DNA from: an uncultured bacterium
GTDB taxonomy: Bacteria; Pseudomonadota; Alphaproteobacteria; SP197
Direction: 5' to 3'
Length of the DNA: 22,424 nt
Assembly: GCA_938014945.1 (NCBI GenBank)
Contig: CALLQH010000163.1
Span: forward strand, 1-22,424
Shown: positions 7,875 to 14,813 of the stretch, piece after piece
How positions within the stretch are numbered: the first letter of the stretch is position 1
Layout: the number at the start of each line of letters is the position of its first letter
Translations under genes and position numbers: made by a program
Notes under the pieces: generated by a model
Database searches by the model: none
Told to the model about the DNA's origin: nothing
Seen by the model: only the letters and a program-made list of their open reading frames with translations

Positions 7875-8767
7875 GTGTTGTAACTTCCCGGCGGTGGTTC
7901 CCTGGTATCGAGCGCCTTGCCCGGGAAGAGGCGGTTGAGCGAGACCTCCTCCGAAGCGATGGCGATAAGGTCGTCGTTCTCGAACATGATCATCGGCTTG
8001 GCCGCCAGGTGATCCTTGGCGTAGCCGATCTCGTCCTTGGTCGAGACGAGGAAGGAGAAGGTGCCGTCCATGTCGTCGATCGAGGTGCGCAGGGCCTCCT
8101 TGAGGGGGATGCCCTGGCTCATCTTGTCGGCGAGATAGACCGCAATGAGTTCGCTGTCGTTGTCGGTGACGAACTCGAAGCCGCGGCGCTCCAGGCGCCG
8201 GCGCATCTTCCAGTAGTTCGTGATCTGGCCGTTGTGGACGATGGCGACGTCGGAGAAGCCGGTCGCCCAGAAGGGATGGCCGGCCTCCGGCTTGACGTCC
8301 GATTCGGTCGCCAGGCGGACGTGGCCCAGGCCGTGGGTGCCGCGGAAGTGGTGGATGTCGTAGCCGTCGTCGACGTCGTGGGCGGTGCCGATGTCCTTGA
8401 CGATCTCCAGGCTCTCGCCGATCGACATGACCTTGGCGGCATGCTCCACCGCATAGGAGAACTTCTGCAGGTCGCCGGAGAACTTCACCACGGCGCGGTA
8501 GGCTGAGCCGATCTGTTCGTCCTCGACCAGCTCGGCGCCCTGCTCGGCGAAGACCTCGCGCAGACGGCCGATGGCATCGCCCGCCTCGTTGCCGGTGCCG
8601 ACGTAGAAGCGCATCTTGATCTGGCCGGGGTGGTCGTCGCCATAGAGGGCAAAGCCCGTGGAATCCGGGCCGCGGTGCTGGCAGCCGTCGAGCATGTCGA
8701 TCAGCGCCTTACCCGTGTCGCGGTCGATATCCATGTGCTTGAACAGGATGCCTGCGATACCGCACAT
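7856..8767 (-). CDS. Stand-alone class II glutamine amidotransferase (GOGAT-type)
   Basis: This 303-residue N-terminal-nucleophile glutaminase would release ammonia from glutamine for the FMN enzyme encoded next. The start MCGIAG places Cys2 as the nucleophile exposed after Met removal. Glutamine-site motifs are HRGPDSTG (31-38), GHVRLAT (148-154), VHNGQITNYW (177-186) and DNDSE (202-206). Between residues about 90 and 145 there is an insertion typical of GlxB/MgsA-like proteins, and the C terminus ends in a PPPGSYNTW motif. The frame is open to 8839, but MCG at 8767 is fixed by the catalytic Cys and by GGAGG with 8 bases of spacing upstream. It is the first gene of the operon. Relatives include GlxB of Sinorhizobium and MgsA of methylamine users; the presence of a GltD-type partner here favours an NAD(P)H-linked synthase. 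Confidence 0.88.
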   Translation of the reverse strand: MCGIAGILFKHMDIDRDTGKALIDMLDGCQHRGPDSTGFALYGDDHPGQIKMRFYVGTGNEAGDAIGRLREVFAEQGAELVEDEQIGSAYRAVVKFSGDLQKFSYAVEHAAKVMSIGESLEIVKDIGTAHDVDDGYDIHHFRGTHGLGHVRLATESDVKPEAGHPFWATGFSDVAIVHNGQITNYWKMRRRLERRGFEFVTDNDSELIAVYLADKMSQGIPLKEALRTSIDDMDGTFSFLVSTKDEIGYAKDHLAAKPMIMFENDDLIAIASEEVSLNRLFPGKALDTREPPPGSYNTWSRST

Positions 8768-8772
8768 GCTTG

Positions 8773-8787
8773 TTTCCTCCGAGGAAA
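8773..8787. promoter_or_regulatory. Palindrome covering the ribosome binding site of the amidotransferase gene
   Basis: TTTCCTC (8773-8779) and GAGGAAA (8781-8787) are perfect inverted arms around one central base. On the - strand this reads as a stem whose right arm is the GGAGG ribosome site of the operon, 6 bases upstream of the start codon. It could hide the site in RNA or be a small protein-binding site. Only the symmetry is seen; function is inference. Confidence 0.4.
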
Positions 8788-8804
8788 GTTTGTTTCCTGC
8801 CTGT

Positions 8805-8823
8805 GAGTCCGATGTAGCGGCTC
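8805..8823 (-). promoter_or_regulatory. Small bulged hairpin in the leader of the GOGAT-like operon
   Basis: On the - strand GAGCCG pairs with CGGACTC, leaving one bulged A and a CTACAT loop. It sits between the long inverted repeat at 8827-8882 and the ribosome-site palindrome at 8773-8787, and would be part of a structured 5' leader if transcription starts beyond 8882. Weak on its own. Confidence 0.3.
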
Positions 8824-8826
8824 GCA

Positions 8827-8882
8827 GGCTGCTTTGCAATGGATTCGATCAGTGCGTGACCAGCGACACAGGCAAAGCAGCC
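8827..8882 (-). promoter_or_regulatory. Long perfect inverted repeat in the leader of the GOGAT-like operon
   Basis: GGCTGCTTTGC (8827-8837) and GCAAAGCAGCC (8872-8882) are exact reverse complements of 11 bases with 34 bases between them. The element ends 60 bases upstream of the amidotransferase start, in the 241-base region between this operon and the divergent receiver gene. It could fold as a leader hairpin in the - strand transcript or be paired operator half-sites. I could not match it to a known riboswitch, and no convincing sigma-54 or sigma-70 promoter could be placed nearby. Confidence 0.5.
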
Positions 8883-9008
8883 ATTCGCTGGTTGCGGCAC
8901 TGTCGGCAAGGTTTCATCTTGCGCCACTCGAGCGCCGTATTCCGCGTGGGCGAAGCTCATGCAAGGGGGGCGGCTCGATGGTAAAAACAGGTCGAAGATG
9001 ATGCCTAC

Positions 9009-9398
9009 ATGGCCACACTGCTTCTTATCGATGACGATGCAGATGTGAGGGCGCCCCTGGCGACCTGGCTGCAGCGTCGCGGGCATCATGTGACCGAGGC
9101 GGGCAACGGGGTAGAGGGCCTGGCCTGTCTGGAAAACGGTGTCTTCGACATCGTCGTCACCGACATCATCATGCCCGACATGGAAGGCATCGAGACGATC
9201 ATGCGCATCCGCAAGCGCTGGCCCGATGTCCTGCTGATCGCCATCTCGGGCGGCGGCAGCGGCGAGCCCAGCCAGGCACTGCGCCCGGCCTCGCGCCTTG
9301 GCGCCCATGCCACCCTGCGCAAGCCTTTCCGGCCCTCCGTTCTGGACGACCTGATCGGCCGTCTGCTGGCCGGCGAGCCGGGTACCCACGAAGACTGA
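9009..9398 (+). CDS. Single-domain response regulator receiver protein
   Basis: This 129-residue protein is a CheY-like receiver with no output domain. The acidic pocket is Asp8-Asp9-Asp10, the phosphoacceptor is Asp52 (VVTDIIMP), the switch Ser is Ser80 (AISGGG), and the conserved Lys is Lys105 in LRKPF. Such proteins act as phosphorelay intermediates or bind other proteins. The gene is divergent from the GOGAT-like operon and convergent with a large hybrid histidine kinase whose stop codon is only 6 bases away; the kinase is the obvious candidate partner, though it already carries its own receiver. No strong ribosome site is visible before the ATG at 9009; nearby upstream ATGs are out of frame. 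Confidence 0.92.
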   Translation: MATLLLIDDDADVRAPLATWLQRRGHHVTEAGNGVEGLACLENGVFDIVVTDIIMPDMEGIETIMRIRKRWPDVLLIAISGGGSGEPSQALRPASRLGAHATLRKPFRPSVLDDLIGRLLAGEPGTHED

Positions 9399-9408
9399 CT
9401 TCCGTCAG
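9395..9408. terminator. Short palindrome spanning two convergent stop codons
   Basis: CTGAC (9395-9399), a TTCC loop and GTCAG (9404-9408) form a 5-bp stem containing both stop codons of the facing genes. It is too short to be a confident terminator and has no T-run. It is the only structure in the 6-base gap. Confidence 0.2.
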
Positions 9409-12400
9409 CCGCGGCGGGCTTCGAGCAGGCGGGCGACCGCGGCCATCAGTTCACGTTCACGGAATGGCTTGCCGAGCATCTCGTAGCGCCCGCGCGAGAG
9501 TTTGCGTTCCGCCAGCACGTCGGCGGAATAGCCTGTTGTCAGCAGGATCGGAAGGTCGGGCCTGCGTTCGCGCAGGCGGTCGGCCAGTTCGGCGCCGTTG
9601 AGGGCGCCGGGCATGATGACGTCGGTGATGAGCAGATCGATGGCATCGTCCGTCTCCGCCAGAGCCAGGGCCTGCGAGGCGTTCTCCGCCTCGGTCACCA
9701 TGAAGCCCTTGCGCTTGAGCAGGCGGGCCAGGGCATGGCGGGCCTGAGCGTTGTCGTCGACCAGCAGGATGCACATGTCGCCCGGGGCCACGGGCAGGGT
9801 GGGCTCTTCCTGGCTCTGCGCCGGCGACGTTTCCTTCCCGTCCTCGCAGCAGGGCAGGTAGATGCGCGCCGTCGTGCCGTGGCCGGGTTCGCTGTAGAGG
9901 GTGACGAGGCCGCCTGCCTGCCGGGCGAAGTTGTAGACCATGGGCAGGCCGAAGCCGGTGCCGCGGCCCTTCGACTTCGTCGTGAACAGCGGCTCGAAGG
10001 CGCGCCGCTGCACCTCCGGTGTCATGCCGGCGCCGGTGTCGGTGACCGAGACCAGGACATATCGCCCGGGGCTGAGAGAGGCCGGCAGGTGATCCGCGGC
10101 CTCCAGGGAGACCAGCGTGCTTTCGATGACGATGCGACCGCGGCCGTCCATGGCGTCGCGGGCGTTGACGACCAGGTTCATCAGAGCGTTCTCGAACTGG
10201 CCTGGATCGACATCCACCGGGGCGGCCTCGTCGCTTTGGCGCAGATCCAGCGCGATCTCCGGCCCCAGGCTGCGGCGCAGGAAATCGGCAAAACCCTGGA
10301 TCTGAGCCGCGCAGTCGAAGATTCTGGGCTCGCTCGGCTGGTTGCGGGCGAAGGCGAGCAGGCGGCCGGTCAGTTCTGCCCCGCGCTCGGCGGCGCGCAG
10401 GGCGGAGTTGGTGACATCCCGGCTCTCCTCGTCGGGCAGCCCCATGTCGAGCAGCAGATCGAGATTGGCCACGACCACGGCCAGGATGTTGTTGAAGTCG
10501 TGGGCGATGCCGCCGGTCAGGTTGCCGATCGCATCCATCTTCTGGGCGATGCGCAACTGTTCCTCGTAGCGTTTCGATTCGGTGGCATCGAGGACGATGA
10601 TGTCCCAGGCGGGAACGTCCCGGTCGCTGCTGCGGTAGCTGCCGAACAGCTTGACCCAGCGGGTCTCGTCGCCGGCCCGCATGCGCAGTTCCAGCTCCAG
10701 GCCTCCGCGGGCCTCCGCCGGGTCGCCGAGGACATCGTCGAGGGTTCTGGCGTCCTCGGGCAGCAGGCCGGGCCAAAGGTTGCCGATGGTGCCGCTGTCG
10801 GCACTGCCGTCGATGAGGCGGTTCTCGACGAAACGGCCCGCGGCGAATTCCTGGGTGATGCGGTCGCCGTCGCAGCGCCAGCGCAGGATCGCACCGGGAA
10901 TGCTGGCGGCGACCGAGCGCAGCTGCTCGACATGCTGGCGTGCCCGCTCCTCCGCCATCACGCGGTCGGTGACGTCCAGCGAAACGGTGACGATGCGGTC
11001 GGCCTTCCCCGTCAGCGGATTGTGCAGGGGCGATTTCTTGCCCAGCCAATGCCGCGTCCGCCCTTCGCCGTCGACGTAGGCATATTCGCGGGCATCGCTG
11101 ACCGCGCCGGACTGCAGCACGGCCTCGTCCCATGCCCGGGTCTGCGCGTGGTCGTGGGGCGGGTCCTGGATGTCGAGGCCGGCCTCCCAGTGCAGGTCGC
11201 GGGGCGTGACGCCGTAGTAGTCTGCCAGGGTGCGGTTCGCGAGCTCGATGCGGCCCTGGGCATCCTTGACGTTGATCGCGGCCGGCACGGCATCGATCAC
11301 CTGCTGAAGCAACTGGCGCTGCTCGCGCGCCTCGTTCTCGGCGGCGATGCGCGCAGTGACATCGACCGCGATGCCATCGACCACAATGCCGTCGGCACCC
11401 TGGCGCGGGGTCGAGGTGATCTCGACGAAGATATCGTCCTCGGAACCGGCAGGCCGGCAGCGCAGGAGCAAACGATAGGGTTCCAGGCGCGCCAGGCCGT
11501 CGGCCATCGTCGGGCCGGCGCCGGCGTCGCTCGCGCTGGTGAAATGCTGCCAGAGCAACTCCGGGTGCGTGCGGACTTCCGTGCGGTCGATCGCCAGGCG
11601 GTCGAGCAGCGCGCCCTCGATGTAATCGTAGTACGAGCGCCCGTCGGCGGCGATCGTGCGGCGGAAGATCAGCCCGGGCAGGTGGGAGGCGATCGACTGG
11701 AAGAGCTCGCGCTCGTGCTGCAGTTCGAGTGCGGCACGCCTTTCTTCGGTGATGTCGATCGAGAGGGAGTCGGAGACGATGTCACCATTGTCGAGGCGAT
11801 GGTGACGCGAGCGCGTGCGGATCCAGAGGCTTTCGCCGCTGGCCAGAACGTGGCGGCAGGTGTGGTCGAAGGGCGAGAGATCGGCAAGCGAGCGGCTCCA
11901 CGCCTCCGACAGCGCTGCGATGTCCTCGGGGTGGACGCCCTTCCATGCCTCGGAGGCGTCGGCGCGCAGCTTGTCGAGATCGAGCGAGAGTCGGGGCACG
12001 AAATCGCCTGAGATGAAAGGCATCGTCGCGCTGCCGTCCGGGCGGGTAATGCGGCGCGCGATGAGCCCGGGGACGTTTCTGGCCAGCGATGCCAGCTGCT
12101 GTTCGCTTTCCTGGGCGTGGCGGCGAATTGCTCTGAATTCGGTGATGTCGACGATGACCTCGTCGACGATGATGCGACCGTCTTCCTCGCGCCGATGCGT
12201 CGCGTTGGCGCTCAGCCAGCGATCCTCGCCCGCGCGAGTTCTGGCGCGAAACTCGCTGCTGAAGCGGTTGCCCTGTTGCACGGCCCAATACCAGTCGTCG
12301 ATGACGCCCTGACGGTCGTCCGGGTGAATCACGAGGGGGAGCAGGCTGGCGTCCGTTTCCAGCCCGGCCCTGTCGATGGCAAACTCCCGCGCCAGGCGGC

Positions 12401-12986
12401 CCTCCAGGAAGGGAATGGTCACCGTGCCGTCGGGCCAGAGTATGGTCTTGAGCAGGATGAGGGGCGCCTGGTCGATCACCCTCTGCATCATGTTCACGCG
12501 TTCGGCGCTGGCCTCCCGGGCCTCGTGCAGCTCGGTGATGTCGAACGCCACCGTGATGATGTTGGCGACCCTGCCGTCTGACCCCGTCAACGGCCACTTG
12601 CCGATCAGCCAGCGGTGCCTGCGGCCTTCGAGATCGGTGTCCTCGACCTCCTGCATGCCGGTCGGCCGTCCGGTGGCCAGCACTTCCTGCTCGACCGCCG
12701 TGATCGCGGCTGCCCTGTCGGGCGGCATGATCTCCTCGGCCCTCTTGCCCAGGACGCTGCCGGAATGCTCGCCGTAATACTCATAGAGGAAGCGGTTGAC
12801 GAAGACGTAGCGCCGTTCGCTGTCCTTGATGTTGATCTGGGCGGGAATGGTGTCGAGAACCCTTCCGAGCACCCGGAGCAGGCCGGGCGGCAGCGGGCGC
12901 TCCGCACCATCCTGCCCTTGGGGCTCCCTGGCCGGCCTTGGTCCGGGGGGCGGGGCCGGCGTGTCGTCGGTGTCGTCCTGTTCCAT
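9405..12986 (-). CDS. Soluble hybrid histidine kinase with six PAS domains and a C-terminal receiver
   Basis: This 1193-residue sensor kinase has no transmembrane segment or signal peptide, so it should sense a cytoplasmic signal. After a Pro-rich N terminus, six PAS/PAC units follow at roughly residues 38-152, 165-283, 293-414, 425-547, 558-674 and 685-803. The HisKA dimerisation helix has the phosphoacceptor His829 in GGIAHDFNN. The ATPase domain shows NLVVNARDAM (N box, about 937-946), DTGAGM (about 983-988) and GTGFGLPMVY. The receiver has Asp1122 (ITDVIMP) and Lys1173 (LGKPF). PAS units 1 and 5 resemble each other (IPAQINIKD and VPAAINVKD), while 2, 3, 4 and 6 share another pattern. A GTG at 12992 is an alternative start to the ATG used. 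No ligand is assigned; no heme or flavin signature was recognised. The convergent receiver protein may be a partner. Confidence 0.92.
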   Translation of the reverse strand: MEQDDTDDTPAPPPGPRPAREPQGQDGAERPLPPGLLRVLGRVLDTIPAQINIKDSERRYVFVNRFLYEYYGEHSGSVLGKRAEEIMPPDRAAAITAVEQEVLATGRPTGMQEVEDTDLEGRRHRWLIGKWPLTGSDGRVANIITVAFDITELHEAREASAERVNMMQRVIDQAPLILLKTILWPDGTVTIPFLEGRLAREFAIDRAGLETDASLLPLVIHPDDRQGVIDDWYWAVQQGNRFSSEFRARTRAGEDRWLSANATHRREEDGRIIVDEVIVDITEFRAIRRHAQESEQQLASLARNVPGLIARRITRPDGSATMPFISGDFVPRLSLDLDKLRADASEAWKGVHPEDIAALSEAWSRSLADLSPFDHTCRHVLASGESLWIRTRSRHHRLDNGDIVSDSLSIDITEERRAALELQHERELFQSIASHLPGLIFRRTIAADGRSYYDYIEGALLDRLAIDRTEVRTHPELLWQHFTSASDAGAGPTMADGLARLEPYRLLLRCRPAGSEDDIFVEITSTPRQGADGIVVDGIAVDVTARIAAENEAREQRQLLQQVIDAVPAAINVKDAQGRIELANRTLADYYGVTPRDLHWEAGLDIQDPPHDHAQTRAWDEAVLQSGAVSDAREYAYVDGEGRTRHWLGKKSPLHNPLTGKADRIVTVSLDVTDRVMAEERARQHVEQLRSVAASIPGAILRWRCDGDRITQEFAAGRFVENRLIDGSADSGTIGNLWPGLLPEDARTLDDVLGDPAEARGGLELELRMRAGDETRWVKLFGSYRSSDRDVPAWDIIVLDATESKRYEEQLRIAQKMDAIGNLTGGIAHDFNNILAVVVANLDLLLDMGLPDEESRDVTNSALRAAERGAELTGRLLAFARNQPSEPRIFDCAAQIQGFADFLRRSLGPEIALDLRQSDEAAPVDVDPGQFENALMNLVVNARDAMDGRGRIVIESTLVSLEAADHLPASLSPGRYVLVSVTDTGAGMTPEVQRRAFEPLFTTKSKGRGTGFGLPMVYNFARQAGGLVTLYSEPGHGTTARIYLPCCEDGKETSPAQSQEEPTLPVAPGDMCILLVDDNAQARHALARLLKRKGFMVTEAENASQALALAETDDAIDLLITDVIMPGALNGAELADRLRERRPDLPILLTTGYSADVLAERKLSRGRYEMLGKPFRERELMAAVARLLEARRG

Positions 12987-13079
12987 GGTCACCGCGTGCA
13001 GGTCGAATGCGCTCTTGCCGGTGACCGCGCCGGCCGGCCCGGCTTCCCCATGCTCCGGGTGCGGCGACGAAGCCCCGCA

Positions 13080-13096
13080 TCAGGCGTACCGCCTGA
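13080..13096 (-). terminator. Compact hairpin between the marR-type gene and the hybrid kinase gene
   Basis: TCAGGCG (13080-13086), a 3-base loop and CGCCTGA (13090-13096) form a perfect 7-bp stem. On the - strand it lies 27 bases after the stop of the MarR gene and about 94 bases before the kinase start. It lacks a following T-run, so termination is possible but unproven. The rest of 12987-13123 holds nothing else recognisable. Confidence 0.35.
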
Positions 13097-13123
13097 GGGA
13101 TGCTGCGTAAAGCGCCTCTCGCG

Positions 13124-13606
13124 TCAGCAGTCCGGCTCGCCTGTCGCCCCGTCCAGATCGGCGACGCAGGCGTCGAGCTTGGCGAGGATACGCAGCAGGG
13201 TGTCGCGTTCGCCGGGCGAAAGGACGCCGGTGAGCGTACCCTCGATGGCGCGCGCCATCGGCACCACGCCCTGATAGACCTCGCGCCCTGCCGCACCCAG
13301 GGTGAGGAGCTGCACCCGCTGGTCGTGCGGATCGCGCCTGCGCTCCAGCAGACCGCGACGCACCAGGGCGGCGACCGCACGGCTGACCTTCACCTTGTCC
13401 ATGGCGGTCTTCTCGCAGACCTCCGCCGCCGACAGCGGGGCGAAGCCGCCGACCACCGCCAGCACGCGCCATTCGGGTATCGCCAGGCCCCAGGCCGCCT
13501 CGTAGCGGCTGGCGAAGGCGCGGCTGACGCGGTTGGTCACGACCGACAGGCGGTAGGGCAGGAAGTCCTCCAGATTGAAGTCTGGCGCTGGTTCGGGGCT
13601 TGTCAT
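13124..13606 (-). CDS. MarR family transcriptional regulator
   Basis: This 160-residue protein is a winged-helix regulator of the MarR type. Dimerisation helices lie at the two ends (about 12-40 and 106-150). The helix-turn-helix covers about 58-88 (LSAAEVCEKTAMDKVKVSRA, then LVRRGLLER), and the wing carries the diagnostic RDPHDQR (91-97) followed by LTLG. MarR proteins bind DNA as dimers and usually leave it when an aromatic acid is bound. It is divergent from a homogentisate dioxygenase operon, and the 70-base gap contains an 18-base near-palindrome, so it probably represses that operon and itself. The ligand is likely a substrate or intermediate of the pathway, such as a hydroxyphenylacetate or homogentisate. 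Ligand assignment is inference. Confidence 0.92.
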   Translation of the reverse strand: MTSPEPAPDFNLEDFLPYRLSVVTNRVSRAFASRYEAAWGLAIPEWRVLAVVGGFAPLSAAEVCEKTAMDKVKVSRAVAALVRRGLLERRRDPHDQRVQLLTLGAAGREVYQGVVPMARAIEGTLTGVLSPGERDTLLRILAKLDACVADLDGATGEPDC

Positions 13607-13622
13607 GGTGCTGCCGGCGATT

Positions 13623-13640
13623 TAGTTTCATCTGCAACTA
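13623..13640. promoter_or_regulatory. Candidate MarR operator between divergent genes
   Basis: TAGTT (13623-13627) and AACTA (13636-13640) are inverted arms, and inner bases CA and TG also pair, giving 7 of 9 matching positions over 18 bases. It is the only A/T-rich stretch in a very G/C-rich gap and overlaps possible -10 elements in both directions (TATAG-like on +, TAAAT-like on -). This size and symmetry fit MarR sites. Confidence 0.55.
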
Positions 13641-13676
13641 TAGCGGCCGGGGCGGCCGCGGCAACCGGAGGCGGCC

Positions 13677-14813
13677 ATGCGGCGCAACATTCCCGTGCAG
13701 CGGGTCGAGGGCTCGGCCTCGCGCCAGGCCCATGCCGACCTGCCCGAGGGCAGTTTCGAGCGGGAGCTGGGCCGCGAAGGCTTGTTCGGCCCTGCAAGCG
13801 ACATGTATCACCGCCATCCGCCGACCGGCTGGACGGCCTGGGAGGGGCCGCTGCGCCCGCGCGCCTTCGATCTCAACCGGCTGGTGGCGCGCGCCGCCTC
13901 GCCCTGGGAGGCGCAGGGAGTGCTCGCCAACCGGGCGCTGCAGATGCGCATCTGGGCGCAGAGCGAAAGCATGGACCACCTGGTGCGCAACGCCGACGGC
14001 GACGAGCTCGAGCTCGTCCTCGCCGGCGCGGGCGATCTCTACTGCGACTTCGGCCGCCTGCCCTACACGGAAGGCGACTACGTCGTGCTGCCGCGTGGCA
14101 CGATGTGGCGCTTCGAGATCGAGGAACCGGTGGTCGCCCTGCTGATCGAGGCGACGAACAACGCCTATCGCCTGCCTGACCGCGGGTCGCTGGGCGGCCA
14201 TGCCGTGTTCGACCCCGCGATCCTGGACGTGCCGGCGATCGACGAGGGCTTTCTTGCCCAGCAGGACGAGAATCCCTGGCGCGTGGTGGTCAAGCGCCGT
14301 GATGCGCTTTCGACCGTCACCTATCCCTTCAATCCGCTCGACGCCGTGGGCTGGAAGGGAGACCTGATGCCGGTGCGTCTCAACGTGCGCGACATCCGAC
14401 CGGTGATGAGCCACCGCTATCATGTTCCGCCCTCGGCCCACACGACCTTCCTGGCGGACCGTTTCGTCGTCTGCACCTTCGTGCCGCGCCCGTTCGAGAC
14501 CGATCCCGGCGCGATCAAGGTGCCGTTCTTCCACAACAACGACGATTACGACGAGGCGATCTTCTACCACGCGGGCGACTTCTTCAGCCGCGACAACATC
14601 GATGCCGGCATGCTGACCTTCCACCCCAGCGGCTTCACCCACGGCCCCCATCCCAAGGCACTCACCAACATGCTGGTGCAGAAGAAACCCGCGACCGACG
14701 AATACGCCGTGATGATCGACGCGCGTGATCCGCTGGACCCCGCGGCCATGCCCGGAGGCGTCGAACTGGAGCACTACGCCATGAGCTGGGCGAACCAAGA
14801 GGACAAACGATGA
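13677..14813 (+). CDS. hmgA: Homogentisate 1,2-dioxygenase (short bacterial form)
   Basis: This 378-residue cupin-type dioxygenase is predicted to open the ring of homogentisate to maleylacetoacetate with Fe(II) and oxygen. The iron ligands of the family can be placed at His286 (PFFHNN), Glu293 (DYDEAIFYH) and His322 in the GFTHGPHP motif. Other family landmarks are YHRHPPTGW near the N terminus, the GDYVVLPRGTMWRFE strand pair (133-147) and FVPRPFETDPGAIKVPFFHN. It is shorter than the roughly 440-residue eukaryotic and Pseudomonas enzymes but of the length seen in many alphaproteobacteria. A GGAGG site (13667-13671) lies 5 bases before the ATG. It leads a coupled operon and overlaps the next gene by 4 bases. 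A related dioxygenase with another ring-diol substrate cannot be excluded. Confidence 0.82.
   Translation: MRRNIPVQRVEGSASRQAHADLPEGSFERELGREGLFGPASDMYHRHPPTGWTAWEGPLRPRAFDLNRLVARAASPWEAQGVLANRALQMRIWAQSESMDHLVRNADGDELELVLAGAGDLYCDFGRLPYTEGDYVVLPRGTMWRFEIEEPVVALLIEATNNAYRLPDRGSLGGHAVFDPAILDVPAIDEGFLAQQDENPWRVVVKRRDALSTVTYPFNPLDAVGWKGDLMPVRLNVRDIRPVMSHRYHVPPSAHTTFLADRFVVCTFVPRPFETDPGAIKVPFFHNNDDYDEAIFYHAGDFFSRDNIDAGMLTFHPSGFTHGPHPKALTNMLVQKKPATDEYAVMIDARDPLDPAAMPGGVELEHYAMSWANQEDKR

Noticed and set aside
3419..7883. Very long open frames (854 and 694 codons) on the + strand opposite the GOGAT-like operon
   Set aside because: They mirror genuine - strand genes with conserved catalytic motifs. 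Their own translations are biased to Gly, Ala, Val, His and Asp with no recognisable domain, as expected for antisense frames in high-GC DNA.
3338..8767. Naming the operon gltBD or mgsABC
   Set aside because: Domain order and content fit neither. GltB is one chain with the opposite domain order, and MgsABC has no GltD-type partner. Neutral descriptions are safer.
8883..8960. Possible sigma-54 promoter for the GOGAT-like operon
   Set aside because: TGGC and TTGC elements are present on the - strand, but the spacing between the GG and GC pairs is 16, not the required 10.
9735..12011. 758-codon open frame on + opposite the six-PAS kinase
   Set aside because: Same low-complexity composition and no motif; the - strand kinase has full HisKA, ATPase and receiver signatures.
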